This document shows positions 8,573 to 16,547 of a stretch of 64,000 nucleotides of DNA, piece by piece. Origin of the DNA: Mesorhizobium sp. PAMC28654 (GTDB lineage: Bacteria > Pseudomonadota > Alphaproteobacteria > Rhizobiales > Rhizobiaceae); assembly GCF_020616515.1 (NCBI RefSeq), contig NZ_CP085135.1, positions 1,736,001 through 1,800,000 of the forward strand, written 5' to 3'. Within the stretch, counting starts at the first letter, position 1. Every line of letters starts with the position of its first letter. A program made the translations under genes and the position numbers. The notes beneath the pieces were generated by a model, which saw only the letters and a list, made by a program, of their open reading frames with translations, was not told where the DNA came from and made no database searches.

Positions 8573-8635
8573 CTGGAATGTCCTTAGCATGTCGGCGCGG
8601 ACGCGCGGCGCTCTTTCGGCAATCGGAGTGCAAAA

Positions 8636-8664
8636 ATGGAAAAGGCCAGGCATTGCCTGACCTT
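8636..8664 (-). terminator. Intrinsic terminator after the cold-shock gene
   Basis: On the reverse strand AAGGTCAGGC, the loop AAT and GCCTGGCCTT form a 10-bp stem (one G-U pair) followed by a T-tract. It lies about 95 bases after the csp stop. Confidence 0.8.
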
Positions 8665-8758
8665 CCGCCGAAGTGCCGCGTCTTTAGAGGCGCGGCCCGA
8701 AATCCGCCATTACCGGTGCCAGTACATCCGTGGTCACCGGAAGGCTGAATTCCGTTTT

Positions 8759-8967
8759 TCAGGCCGCCTTCAACTGATCGGCGGACATCTTGCCCGACTT
8801 GTTGTCGCGGACCATCTCGTAGCCGAGCTTCTGACCCTCGACGATGTCGCGCATTCCGGCGCGCTCTACGGCCGAGATGTGGACAAAACGTCGGCCGAGC
8901 CGTCGTCAGGCTGAATAAAACCAAAACCCTTGGTGGCGTTGAACCATTTAACTGTGCCGGTGCTCAT
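8759..8967 (-). pseudogene. CspA-family cold-shock protein gene with a one-base deletion
   Basis: The reverse strand begins [20 protein letters not shown], the hallmark of CspA-type single-stranded nucleic-acid-binding proteins, including RNP1 (KGFGFI). After Gly-Ser-Ala-Asp-Val the frame breaks. Adding one C next to the T-run (plus-strand 8885-8889) restores [13 protein letters not shown] with RNP2 and a normal ending (MSADQLKAA), for a 69-residue protein, which is exactly family length. As written, translation stops after about 33 residues. It has an excellent promoter, a GAAAGGG ribosome site and a terminator, so decay seems recent or the base is a sequencing error. Confidence 0.85.
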
Positions 8968-9114
8968 AAACGAACCCTTTCCATGGCAAATATTCGTTCG
9001 CCGTCGCGCGACTGCGCAACAACGTTCGTCTCGATTTTTGATGGGGGAAGTTCGTCAAAGGCGCGCCTGGATGCGCGGATAACAAAAGTCAGTCAAACAA
9101 ATATCGACGATTTA

Positions 9115-9143
9115 TTTATAGGCCGCTTTTGGCATGATGTCAA
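9115..9143 (-). promoter_or_regulatory. Sigma-70 promoter of the cold-shock gene
   Basis: Reverse strand TTGACA (9138-9143), a 17-bp spacer and TATAAA (9115-9120): a near-consensus housekeeping promoter. Transcription would start near 9108, giving a leader of about 140 bases before the ATG at 8967, like the long, structured 5' leaders of cspA mRNAs. Confidence 0.8.
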
Positions 9144-9185
9144 TTCTTGTTCTGCCAGGCACGGCATGTCGCTCGTGGAACGGGC

Positions 9186-10556
9186 CTAGGCCGCTATCTT
9201 TTCCAGATGGAGAAGCGCACGCCGCAGCGCCTCGAAGCAGGATGGATCGAGCGCGGAGCCGACATCGCCGGCCATGATCTCAAGGGCCTTGGACACCGGC
9301 ATTGCCGCGCGATAGGGTCGCTCCGCCGTCAGCGCGTCGAAGATGTCAGCAGTGGTGACGATACGCGTATCAAGGTCGATCGCATCGCCTTTCAGCCCTC
9401 GTGGATACCCCTTCCCGTCCAGCCGCTCATGATGCGAGCCCGCGATTCGGGAGAGTTCCTGGAATGCGCCAATGCGCGACAAGATAATCTCGCCAAGCGC
9501 GGGATGGTGGCGCACCGCCGCCCACTCGGCTTCATCCAGACGGTCGGGCTTGTCGAGGATCTGATTGGAAACGCCGAGCTTGCCGATGTCGTGCAGCAGC
9601 GCGGCACGTTTCAGGCGACGGCGGCGCTGTTCGTCGAGCCCGATCTCCTCGGCAATCATGTCGGTGAACAACGCCACGCGCTCGCTGTGGCCATTGGTGA
9701 AAGGCGACTTGGCATCGACAACCTTGGCGAAGGCGGCGGCGACGTCGTCCAGATAGTCGTCGTCGATCGGCAGGTGCTCGTCGGATGGCGAGAGGTCGAT
9801 CACGGCCAGCGAAAGTTCAGGCGAGTCGAGCATGGTCCAGAAATTTGGGGCGGCGGCCGCACGTTCGCAGGCGGCGACAAGTCGGGGCTCGAACCACGTG
9901 CCGGAACGTGCCTGCAACTCGGCCAGCGCGCCATGCGGACCGGCGCTGGCATAGAAAACGTCGGCGATCTGGGCGATCAGTGCGATCCGTGCCTGAAGCG
10001 AAATCGCCTCCCCCTTCAATCCGGCCGGATGGCCGCCACCGTTCCAGTGCTCGTCCAGATCCATGACACCTCGAGCCACTGGTCCGGGAAACCGCATCTG
10101 CCGGACGATTTCGGCGCCGGTCTGGCAACGCGTCTGGAAAAGCTCGTTGACGATCGTGCCGCCATTCATGGCGATGTTCAGCAGCGCCCTGAAGCGCTCG
10201 GCCAGTTTCGCCTTCATGCCCGTCCGCGACAGAACGAAGCGCAGGATCTGCGGCAGGCTGTCATTGACAAGGTGGAAGTCGTGCTTGAGGGCAATATCGT
10301 CGGCCAGATAAAGCCGGCAGATGCGTGCCGCGTTGCTGCTGCAGCCGACATCCTTCAGCAGAAGCGTATAGTAGAGGTGTGAAAGTTCCTCGGGCGAGAG
10401 CCCCGCCTCACGGCCGATGTGAAAGCCGATCCAGCACGAACGGACACAATGTCCGGTTGGATGGCCTTCGCTGATGTCGAGCGCATAGCTGAGCGCGCTG
10501 ACCAGCTCGGAAAGCCCAACGCCTTGAACCGGCGACTTCTCCTTGCAAGACCGCAT
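9186..10556 (-). CDS. HD-GYP domain protein, putative cyclic-di-GMP phosphodiesterase
   Basis: About 456 residues with two HD-related modules. The C-terminal module (about 270-440) keeps all HD-GYP hallmarks: HSERV, LLHDIGKLGVSNQILDKP, then HHERLDGKGYPRGL, the set that binds metals and hydrolyses cyclic di-GMP. The N-terminal module has the same order but degraded motifs: LKDVG where HD is expected, and DEHWNGGGHPAGL in place of the HHE-GYP box, so it is probably regulatory. No membrane helix or sensor domain is seen. I use ATG 10556; GTG 10619 is a longer option. A role in motility or biofilm control is inferred from family only. Confidence 0.9.
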   Translation of the reverse strand: MRSCKEKSPVQGVGLSELVSALSYALDISEGHPTGHCVRSCWIGFHIGREAGLSPEELSHLYYTLLLKDVGCSSNAARICRLYLADDIALKHDFHLVNDSLPQILRFVLSRTGMKAKLAERFRALLNIAMNGGTIVNELFQTRCQTGAEIVRQMRFPGPVARGVMDLDEHWNGGGHPAGLKGEAISLQARIALIAQIADVFYASAGPHGALAELQARSGTWFEPRLVAACERAAAAPNFWTMLDSPELSLAVIDLSPSDEHLPIDDDYLDDVAAAFAKVVDAKSPFTNGHSERVALFTDMIAEEIGLDEQRRRRLKRAALLHDIGKLGVSNQILDKPDRLDEAEWAAVRHHPALGEIILSRIGAFQELSRIAGSHHERLDGKGYPRGLKGDAIDLDTRIVTTADIFDALTAERPYRAAMPVSKALEIMAGDVGSALDPSCFEALRRALLHLEKIAA

Positions 10557-10697
10557 GACGCTCTGCCACCCCTGACGCGGGGATAGAGAAGCACACCGGC
10601 CTTTAACGTTTCGTTCCACTTATGGGTGTGTCCGGTTGTTGTCGTTCGTTCGCGATGCGACTGCGGGGCAACAACCGTTTTCGTCCGCGTCTCTCGT

Positions 10698-11453
10698 TCA
10701 GCGCTCCTGATCCGTCGGCCTGATGACGATCTCGTTGACGTTGACGCGGGCGGGCTGGCTCACGGCGTAGAGGATGGCTGCGGCAACGTCCTCCGCGGTC
10801 AGTGCCTCCATGGTGGCAAGCCGCTGGTCCAATCCAGCCTTCGATGCGGCGTTGGTGATGTGGTCGCCGAGTTCCGTGCGTACCAGCCCGGGCTCGATCA
10901 CTGTAACGCGGACCTTGTCGACATAGACCTCGCGCCTGAGCGATTCCGAAAACCCGACGACGCCGAACTTGGTTGCCGCATAGCCGCTGGCGCCGGGGTT
11001 GGCGACGCGACCAGCGATCGACGAGACATTGACGACATGCCCCTTGGCCGCCTTCAGATACGGCAATGCGGCCTTTGTGACACCCATCAGCGCAAGCAGA
11101 TTGAGCTCGATCATGCGTCGCCAGTCATCGAGAACAGCGTCCGCCGCCGGCGACAGAAGCATGATGCCGGCATTGTTGACGAGAATGTCCAGCTGGCCCC
11201 ATTCACCGATCACCTGGCCAACCATACGACTGATGTCGTCGGCTCTGGTCACGTCGGCCTCGATGCGAAGCGCAGCACCGCCGGCCTTTTCGATGCGCCC
11301 AGCCAGCGCCTCGAGACGATCGGCGCGGCGGGCAGCGATCGCCACCCTGGCGCCGCCGGCCGCCAGAGCCAAGGCGGTAGCCTCGCCTATGCCCGACGAG
11401 GCGCCGGTGATGAGCGCGACCTTGCCCGCAAGCGCGGAAGAACCAGATGCCAT
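10698..11453 (-). CDS. SDR family NAD(P)-dependent oxidoreductase
   Basis: A 251-residue classical short-chain dehydrogenase. It has the cofactor motif TGASSGIG at the N terminus, NNAG (in ILVNNAGIML), the catalytic Ser in VVNVSSIAGR and the YxxxK pair (Tyr-Ala-Ala-Thr-Lys), followed by PGLVRTEL. The sequence resembles the YdfG-like group that reduces hydroxy/keto acids or aldehydes with NADP, where Arg-Arg after the second strand favours NADPH. It is transcribed with the reverse-strand GST and HD-GYP genes nearby, but gaps of about 80-140 bases give no firm operon. The substrate is unknown. Confidence 0.92.
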   Translation of the reverse strand: MASGSSALAGKVALITGASSGIGEATALALAAGGARVAIAARRADRLEALAGRIEKAGGAALRIEADVTRADDISRMVGQVIGEWGQLDILVNNAGIMLLSPAADAVLDDWRRMIELNLLALMGVTKAALPYLKAAKGHVVNVSSIAGRVANPGASGYAATKFGVVGFSESLRREVYVDKVRVTVIEPGLVRTELGDHITNAASKAGLDQRLATMEALTAEDVAAAILYAVSQPARVNVNEIVIRPTDQER

Positions 11454-11535
11454 TGCGAAATCTCCAGATCGAGCCGTGCGACGTTCCGATTAGATAGGCC
11501 GCGCGAGGCGAAGTGGAAGCCCGCCTCGCAAGGCA

Positions 11536-12189
11536 TTATTCGTCCGGGCCGGGTTCTGGCCACGTCTCACGGGCGGCTTGCTCATACCAATGTTGCATCG
11601 CCGGCGTGGCCAGCATGGCATCGACGTAGGCGCGGGTATCCGGCGCCAACGTGCCGCCATAGGTGTCGAAACGCGTGACGACTGGCGCGTACATTGCGTC
11701 AGCGGCGGTGAAATGACCAAACAGGAAGAGGCCGCTCTTGCCGTGCTTTTCGCGACACTCGCGCCACAATGCCTCGATACGGACGCGTTGCGCCTCGCCT
11801 TCCGTATCGAGCGGCTTGTGGCTCCTTGGTCGCCGCAAATTCATCGGCCAGCCATAGCGGAGTTCGCGAAAGCCCGAATGCATTTCCGTTGCGGCCGAGC
11901 GCGCCAGCGCCCGGGCGCCGATATCCGCCGGCCAAAGTTTTTTGTCGGGAAAAAGGTCGGCGAGATATTCAAGGATGGCAAGGGTTTCCCAGATGATCCT
12001 GCCGTTATGATTCAAGACGGGCACCTGGCCGGTCGGTGACACCGCGGCCAGGTTGGCGGCGGTCTCTGGCGTGCGAAGGCGTACGAAGCCTTCCTCGAAC
12101 GGGATGCCCAGTTGCTTCATCGCCACCCATGGCCTGAGCGACCATGACGAAAAACACTTGTTGCCGATGTAAAGCGTGAACTCAGCCAC
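11536..12189 (-). CDS. Glutathione S-transferase
   Basis: A 217-residue cytosolic GST. The thioredoxin-like N-terminal domain carries NKCFSSWSLRPWVAMKQLGI with Ser in the active-site region, and GQVPVLNHNGRIIWET with the cis-Pro and the Glu-Thr that bind glutathione. The all-helical C-terminal domain follows (FGHFTAADAMYAPVV, the N-capping box). It conjugates or reduces electrophiles with glutathione; the class is close to zeta/maleylacetoacetate-isomerase-like GSTs, though this is not certain. The next gene, csbD, is divergent. Confidence 0.93.
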   Translation of the reverse strand: MAEFTLYIGNKCFSSWSLRPWVAMKQLGIPFEEGFVRLRTPETAANLAAVSPTGQVPVLNHNGRIIWETLAILEYLADLFPDKKLWPADIGARALARSAATEMHSGFRELRYGWPMNLRRPRSHKPLDTEGEAQRVRIEALWRECREKHGKSGLFLFGHFTAADAMYAPVVTRFDTYGGTLAPDTRAYVDAMLATPAMQHWYEQAARETWPEPGPDE

Positions 12190-12292
12190 TGTCTCTCCTT
12201 ATGCCGATACTCAAGGTCTCGCTCGTAGCCTATCCTGCCCAACTGAGGGCCGAAAGCCATACTGTAGTGCCGGCAACTGGCGTGCCGACCGT

Positions 12293-12317
12293 GGAACCTA
12301 AGTCGCGAATGCCCGTT
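12293..12317 (+). promoter_or_regulatory. EcfG-type general-stress promoter before csbD
   Basis: GGAAC (12293-12297), a 16-bp spacer and CGTT (12314-12317) match the alphaproteobacterial EcfG (general stress response sigma factor) consensus exactly. Transcription would start near 12324, which rules out the ATG at 12317 as the csbD start and supports the GTG at 12356. Confidence 0.82.
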
Positions 12318-12355
12318 TGTTCTCGCGGATGAAAACTCCAGGAGATGCGGAATTG

Positions 12356-12532
12356 GTGAACAAGGATCAGGTTGCGGGCATGGCCAAGCAGATCAAGGGA
12401 TCTGTCAAACAGGCCGCGGGCAAGGCCACCGGCAACAAGCGCACACAAGTTGAAGGCATGGCCGACAAGGTCGCTGGCAAGGTGCAGAAAGCCTATGGCG
12501 ATGTGAAAGACAAGGTCAGGAAGGCGTTCTGA
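12356..12532 (+). CDS. CsbD-family stress protein
   Basis: A 58-residue hydrophilic protein of the CsbD family (VNKDQVAGMAKQIKGSVKQA then KATGN..., GMADKVAGKVQKAYGD), known as a general-stress-induced protein in many bacteria with no defined biochemical activity. AGGAG at 12340-12344 supports GTG 12356 (or TTG 12353). The upstream EcfG promoter puts it in the general stress regulon. A strong terminator follows. It is a single-gene transcript. Confidence 0.9.
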   Translation: MNKDQVAGMAKQIKGSVKQAAGKATGNKRTQVEGMADKVAGKVQKAYGDVKDKVRKAF

Positions 12533-12558
12533 TCCTGCGACAACATCTGACGGGTCAA

Positions 12559-12588
12559 AAGAAGGCGGCACACGATGCCGCCTTCTTC
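12559..12588. terminator. Bidirectional terminator between csbD and the phosphoesterase gene
   Basis: GAAGGCGGCA, the loop CACGA and TGCCGCCTTC form a 10-bp stem with A-rich sequence before it and T-rich sequence after it, so it can end both csbD (+) and the convergent gene (-), whose stop codon lies at its edge. Confidence 0.85.
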
Positions 12589-13717
12589 ACGTGCGCCAGC
12601 TCTTGCGGAAGGCGTTGGTGAAATTCACTTCGCCATGATCGTCGCTCGCTTCACCGAGAACCAGGTCCATGCCGTCGCCGGTGATCCGCGCCAGCGCGAA
12701 GCCCCCCAGATAGGCAGCCTTCGGTTTGAACAGGTCAAGCCCGTCGCGGCTGTAGACCATCGGCGTCTCGTGCTGATGGCCATGGAAGATGCCGACCACG
12801 TTGTAGCCCTTCAGCGCCACCAGCAGCGCCTGTCTGTCGGCTTCGCCCCACCAATGCGGTGAGCCTGCGCCGTCATCGTCAAAGGTGCTTTTGGCCGGAT
12901 CCCACCGCTCCGTCGAAAAAGTGTCCCATCCGTAATGCTGAAAGAGCACGACCGGTCGGCCGTCCGCGGCGTAGGTCGCCAGATCCTGCTTGAGCCAGGG
13001 CAGAGCACTGGTGGCGCCGTGACCGGTATCCCCGGCAAAACGATGCGTCTGAACGAGATGCAGGCCGCCCCAATCCCAGGAATAGCAGTCGGTGTCGACA
13101 TCATAGCTGGTGGCGGGCACCGGCGGCTTGAAGAACACGCCCGCCCGGTGATTGACCTCGACATAGTCGCGCATTTCACGCCGGTACCAATCCACATGCG
13201 GCGGCGGGCCATTCTGATCGAGGTCATGATTGCCGAGCCCGACATAGACAGGCAGATGCACGCGGTCGGGACCAACGCCCTCCTGGTAACGCTGGCTGAA
13301 CTGAAGAAGCTGCGTGCCCTCGCTGGGCTGCGTGATCTGGCCGCCGCCGTCGTCGGTCATGTCACCGCCGACGATAAGACCGCGCGGGGTGCCGATGCGA
13401 CTGCCCGCCGAGCGCAGCTCCGTCGCCACGCCATTGATCTCGGCAGGCCATTCCTTCTCGCCAATGTTGTTCAGCGCGGCGATGTTGCGCAGCAAGGCGG
13501 CGTCGGTCTTGCCTTCCTGCAGGCAATTCGGGCTAAGGCCACCCGCCATGCGACAGGCATGAACGTCGCATACAAACAGGAAGGTGGCGTCGACATTGGG
13601 AATCTTCGCGCCGGCCTGTGCAAAGGCGGGTCGCGCGACAAGACCCGTGGCCGCAAGCCCTGCGGCCTGCTGCAGGAAACCACGTCTGGAAAACAATTTT
13701 GACGACAAGCGATTCAT
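12587..13717 (-). CDS. Tat-exported calcineurin-like metallophosphoesterase
   Basis: A 376-residue secreted phosphoesterase. The N terminus carries a twin-arginine signal (FSRRGFLQQAAGLAATGL, cleavage near AFA-QAG). Metallophosphoesterase motifs follow in order: FVCDVHACR (first motif, DxH), GGDMTDDG, GLGNHDLD and the late FQHYG and GIFHGHQHET, which bind two metals. The substrate, a phosphate mono- or diester in the periplasm, is unknown. GGAG abuts the ATG at 13717 with no spacing, so the TTG three codons on (13708) may be the real start; the signal stays intact. Confidence 0.9.
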   Translation of the reverse strand: MNRLSSKLFSRRGFLQQAAGLAATGLVARPAFAQAGAKIPNVDATFLFVCDVHACRMAGGLSPNCLQEGKTDAALLRNIAALNNIGEKEWPAEINGVATELRSAGSRIGTPRGLIVGGDMTDDGGGQITQPSEGTQLLQFSQRYQEGVGPDRVHLPVYVGLGNHDLDQNGPPPHVDWYRREMRDYVEVNHRAGVFFKPPVPATSYDVDTDCYSWDWGGLHLVQTHRFAGDTGHGATSALPWLKQDLATYAADGRPVVLFQHYGWDTFSTERWDPAKSTFDDDGAGSPHWWGEADRQALLVALKGYNVVGIFHGHQHETPMVYSRDGLDLFKPKAAYLGGFALARITGDGMDLVLGEASDDHGEVNFTNAFRKSWRT

Positions 13718-13871
13718 CTCCGAAATTCAGCACGAGAGGCACCCGGCCGTCCAGTTCCCACACTGCGCGAGACAGCACCAGCGGGGCCGGCTCCCAAGCC
13801 ATCGACAACATGTCGCAGGTCTGCCATCCCTAGGAACACGAACATTCATTCTGTGATGTGGTGGGGAATCC

Positions 13872-14465
13872 ATGAAGACTGCGGCTATACATGGAATACT
13901 GACGGTTCTGCTGTCGGCTGGTGGCGCGCACGCCGCTCAATGCGTCGACGCCAAATCCGCCAAGGAGGGTTTCGTCCTTGAGCGGCCTGGCATTCACAGC
14001 GAATTCCGACCGGTGGCCGGCGGAATGATTTCTGTCGCCAACAAATACGAATCCCAGTCGCCGCAGACGCAATTCCTGTTTGGCGGGCTGATCGAGGTGT
14101 TTCGAGACAGTAGCACCGGCCAAATGGCGATGATCCCGCTGTCCGATGTGCGCAAGCTGTTTCCGCTGAAGGCTGGAGCGAAAAGCAAGACGCTCTTTGT
14201 CCGCCTGGCGCCGAACAAGCAGCCCAAGGGCACCGAAACGGTGGAGATCGTCGTCAAGGGCAAGGAAACGTTCAGCCTGGGTGACTGCAAGTACAATGTC
14301 CTGACCGTCAAGGAAACGATCACGAACGAGGCCGGCGAAACGCTCGATCAATATACGGCGCTCTACGCGCCCGACCTGCAGGCGGTGCTGGGCAAGCGTT
14401 ACGACGAGGGCACCAAGGCGGAAAGCGTGGTGGGCTACGAGACCATCAAGCGGCTGTCCGAATAG
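13872..14465 (+). CDS. Secreted protein of unknown function
   Basis: A 197-residue protein with a Sec signal peptide (MKTAAIHGILTVLLSAGGAH, cleavage near AHA-AQC). The mature part has Cys near its start and another in LGDCKYNVLTVKET, which could be one disulphide, and is otherwise beta-rich without a domain I recognise. It is divergent from the exported phosphoesterase, so both may work in the periplasm. The tail reads GYETIKRLSE. It converges with a TetR gene 10 bases later. No function is proposed. Confidence 0.85.
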   Translation: MKTAAIHGILTVLLSAGGAHAAQCVDAKSAKEGFVLERPGIHSEFRPVAGGMISVANKYESQSPQTQFLFGGLIEVFRDSSTGQMAMIPLSDVRKLFPLKAGAKSKTLFVRLAPNKQPKGTETVEIVVKGKETFSLGDCKYNVLTVKETITNEAGETLDQYTALYAPDLQAVLGKRYDEGTKAESVVGYETIKRLSE

Positions 14466-14474
14466 GCTCGCTGT

Positions 14475-15095
14475 TCACATCGTCCTCAGTGCCGCAAGGC
14501 AGTCGCGCAGCACGCCGGCATCTTGCGCCGTCTTGGCCATGGACATGGCCCCGGAATAGGTAGCCACGGTGAACACCGCAAAGCGCTGGGGATCGGTGCC
14601 TTGCTCCCTGCCCGCCTGCTGGTCGGCCGTGATCTTGTCGGCGATCGCCTGGCGCCATGCCGAGAAGATGCCAGCCAAAGCCGTACGGAAATCCGGATCG
14701 GCAAGCGATAATTCGTGCGCCAGATTGTTGAGTGGGCAGCCACGCACAAAACCCTGCCGTTCCAGTTCCGCCGCCACCGCCTCAAACACCATCCGCACGC
14801 CTTCGCGCGCCGAGGCCGCCGCCAGCACCGGCGCGATCCAGGTCTGTTCCACCGCCGCGGCCACACGTTCTTCGATCACCGCCATCGCCAGCGCCTTCTT
14901 GGTCGGGAAATGATGATGCAATGCACCGCCGGTCACGCCCGCGGCCGTCATCAGGTCGCCAAGGCTGGAGGCGTGGTAGCCCCGCGCCTGGAACGCCCCC
15001 TCGGCGACATCGAGCACCTTTTTGCGCATGCCGTGGGGGTCGTTGATGCGCTTTCTCGGCTGCCATTTCGGCTGGGCGACAATCTCTCCTGACAT
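14475..15095 (-). CDS. TetR/AcrR family transcriptional regulator
   Basis: A 206-residue repressor: an N-terminal helix-turn-helix (GAFQARGYHASSLGDLMTAA, then GVTGGALHHHFPTKKALA), and a ligand domain like the LmrA/YxaF-type C terminus (FVRGCPLNNLAHELS). I use ATG 15095; the longer start at 15179 would run through its own operator and over the divergent gene. The intergenic region to the NIPSNAP gene carries a perfect inverted repeat AAACAGG-N8-CCTGTTT, so it most probably controls both genes. The inducer is unknown. Confidence 0.92.
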   Translation of the reverse strand: MSGEIVAQPKWQPRKRINDPHGMRKKVLDVAEGAFQARGYHASSLGDLMTAAGVTGGALHHHFPTKKALAMAVIEERVAAAVEQTWIAPVLAAASAREGVRMVFEAVAAELERQGFVRGCPLNNLAHELSLADPDFRTALAGIFSAWRQAIADKITADQQAGREQGTDPQRFAVFTVATYSGAMSMAKTAQDAGVLRDCLAALRTM

Positions 15096-15112
15096 CGTCG
15101 CAAGATAGCAGA

Positions 15113-15165
15113 TTGACAAAACAGGACAACCGGTCTGCTTTACAAACAGGACGACCAACCTGTTT
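15113..15165. promoter_or_regulatory. TetR operator pair between the 15095 regulator and the NIPSNAP gene
   Basis: AAACAGG-N8-CCTGTTT is perfect at 15144-15165. A second, imperfect copy (AAACAGG-N8-TCTGCTT) lies at 15119-15140, 25 bp upstream. TTGACA at 15113-15118 is a likely -35 for the NIPSNAP gene and runs into the first copy. Confidence 0.72.
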
Positions 15166-15178
15166 TGGAGACCACTCA

Positions 15179-15976
15179 ATGAACGTTCCGCCGAAAGCCA
15201 GCCTGTCCGCCTCGCCGGTCGTCGAACTCAGGCAATACACACTGAAGCTCGGCCAGCGTGAAACTCTGATTGACCTCTTCGACAGCAAGCTGATCGATGG
15301 CCAGGAAAAGGCAGGCATGACCATTATCGGCCAGTTCCGTGATCTCGATCGCCCTGACATGTTCGTATGGCTGCGCGGCTTCGACAGCATGGAGGCGAGG
15401 AAAAATGCTCTGACCTGTTTCTATGATGGGCCGGTCTGGGCCGCGCACCGCGATGCCGCCAATGCCACGATGATCGATTCCGACAATGTGCTTCTGCTCA
15501 AGCCGGCATGGCCGGGGGCTGCATTCGACCTTTCCGGACTGCAGCGAAATGGCACACCGCATCCGGAAAAATCAAATGGAGGCAACCGTTTGACCGACCT
15601 GGTTGCCATTCGGATTCATCACTTGCGGTCCGGTACCGAGGCCGAATTCGCCAGGCACTTCGAAATCGTCGCCGCTCAGTTGTTAGGGGCGCTCGGCGCG
15701 CGCGTGCTCGGCGCCTTCGTGACTGAACATGCCGAAAACAGTTTTCCTCGCTTGCCCGTGCGGGCCGATGAAAACGTCTTCATAACCTTCACAAGCTTCA
15801 ACAGCGCTGACGCCCATGCCCTTCATGAAGGATCTCTCTCCACTTCGTCCAAATGGCACCAGTTCCAGCAAGCGGTGGAAGCAGACCTTGCCAGGCCTTC
15901 TGAAACCCTGCGCCTGTCGCCAACCTCGCAATCGCAACTCGGGTCAGAGAGCACTTGCTTAATCAGCCACGACTAG
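15179..15976 (+). CDS. NIPSNAP family protein with two ferredoxin-like domains
   Basis: A 265-residue protein. The first half has the NIPSNAP pattern (VVELRQYTLKLGQRETLIDL, GMTIIGQFRDLDRPDMFVWL, then an RGFDSMEAR block), and the second half repeats the same fold with weaker similarity (VAIRIHHLRSGTEAEFARHF). NIPSNAP proteins are dimeric alpha-beta barrels; bacterial members have mostly unknown roles, sometimes beside monooxygenases. GGAG lies eight bases before ATG 15179. It faces the TetR gene across a clear operator, so it is likely the main target of that repressor. Confidence 0.85.
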   Translation: MNVPPKASLSASPVVELRQYTLKLGQRETLIDLFDSKLIDGQEKAGMTIIGQFRDLDRPDMFVWLRGFDSMEARKNALTCFYDGPVWAAHRDAANATMIDSDNVLLLKPAWPGAAFDLSGLQRNGTPHPEKSNGGNRLTDLVAIRIHHLRSGTEAEFARHFEIVAAQLLGALGARVLGAFVTEHAENSFPRLPVRADENVFITFTSFNSADAHALHEGSLSTSSKWHQFQQAVEADLARPSETLRLSPTSQSQLGSESTCLISHD

Positions 15977-16002
15977 AGTGCGGACACAATCGGACAAAGC
16001 TG

Positions 16003-16254
16003 ATGCCTCCCTGGTTCATCGCACTGGTCTTTACCTTGCTCGGCATTATTGCAGCATGGGCCATCCGGAATTCATTGTCGTCGGGCATGGCCGGTAATGG
16101 TCCCTACCGTTTCGATGTCAACACCAACCCGCTCGGCTTCGCCGCCGTGATTGCCGGCAAGGCCTTCGTCATCGTCTTCGCCATTGCGGAAATCCTGCAT
16201 GCACTTGGCCTGACCGGCGATCCCGGGCTGATGCTACATGCGTTGTTCGGCTGA
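16003..16254 (+). CDS. Small membrane protein of unknown function
   Basis: An 83-residue protein with two predicted membrane helices: one at the N terminus (PPWFIALVFTLLGIIAAWAI) and one near the C terminus (AAVIAGKAFVIVFAIAEILH), joined by a short polar loop. I start at ATG 16003; the longer frame from 15955 overlaps the NIPSNAP gene. The ribosome site is weak. Codon use is coding-like. It may share the NIPSNAP transcript (26-base gap). No family is recognised. Confidence 0.65.
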   Translation: MPPWFIALVFTLLGIIAAWAIRNSLSSGMAGNGPYRFDVNTNPLGFAAVIAGKAFVIVFAIAEILHALGLTGDPGLMLHALFG

Positions 16255-16547
16255 AGATTTCAGCGAGGCGGTCGGGGATCGGGTCCATGCGTGAGGTTTG
16301 CGGCCTCACATGCCCATGATAGCTGAGCACGTCGGCTGGATTATTATTGCACACGCTCTTTCTTCCGGAGGTCGGCCTCAAATTTTCGCCAGTGGTAGCA
16401 TGTCTTTCCAGCAGACGTGCCCATGTCCGCCGAACGTCTGCCGAGTTTCATACCCTCGGATAGCCGGGCGGCTTGACCCCGTCGCCGACATGCGGTGCCT
16501 TCCCTCTGTTTGATGCCAAGCGCATGAACAGATGTGAGGTATGAACG

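Noticed and set aside
9147..10382. Long open frame opposite the HD-GYP gene
   Set aside because: GC-rich antisense shadow with no domain, ribosome site or sensible composition; the reverse strand carries clear HD-GYP motifs.
16298..16513. Small plus-strand frame before the SDR
   Set aside because: No ribosome site, mixed-composition translation, no recognisable family.
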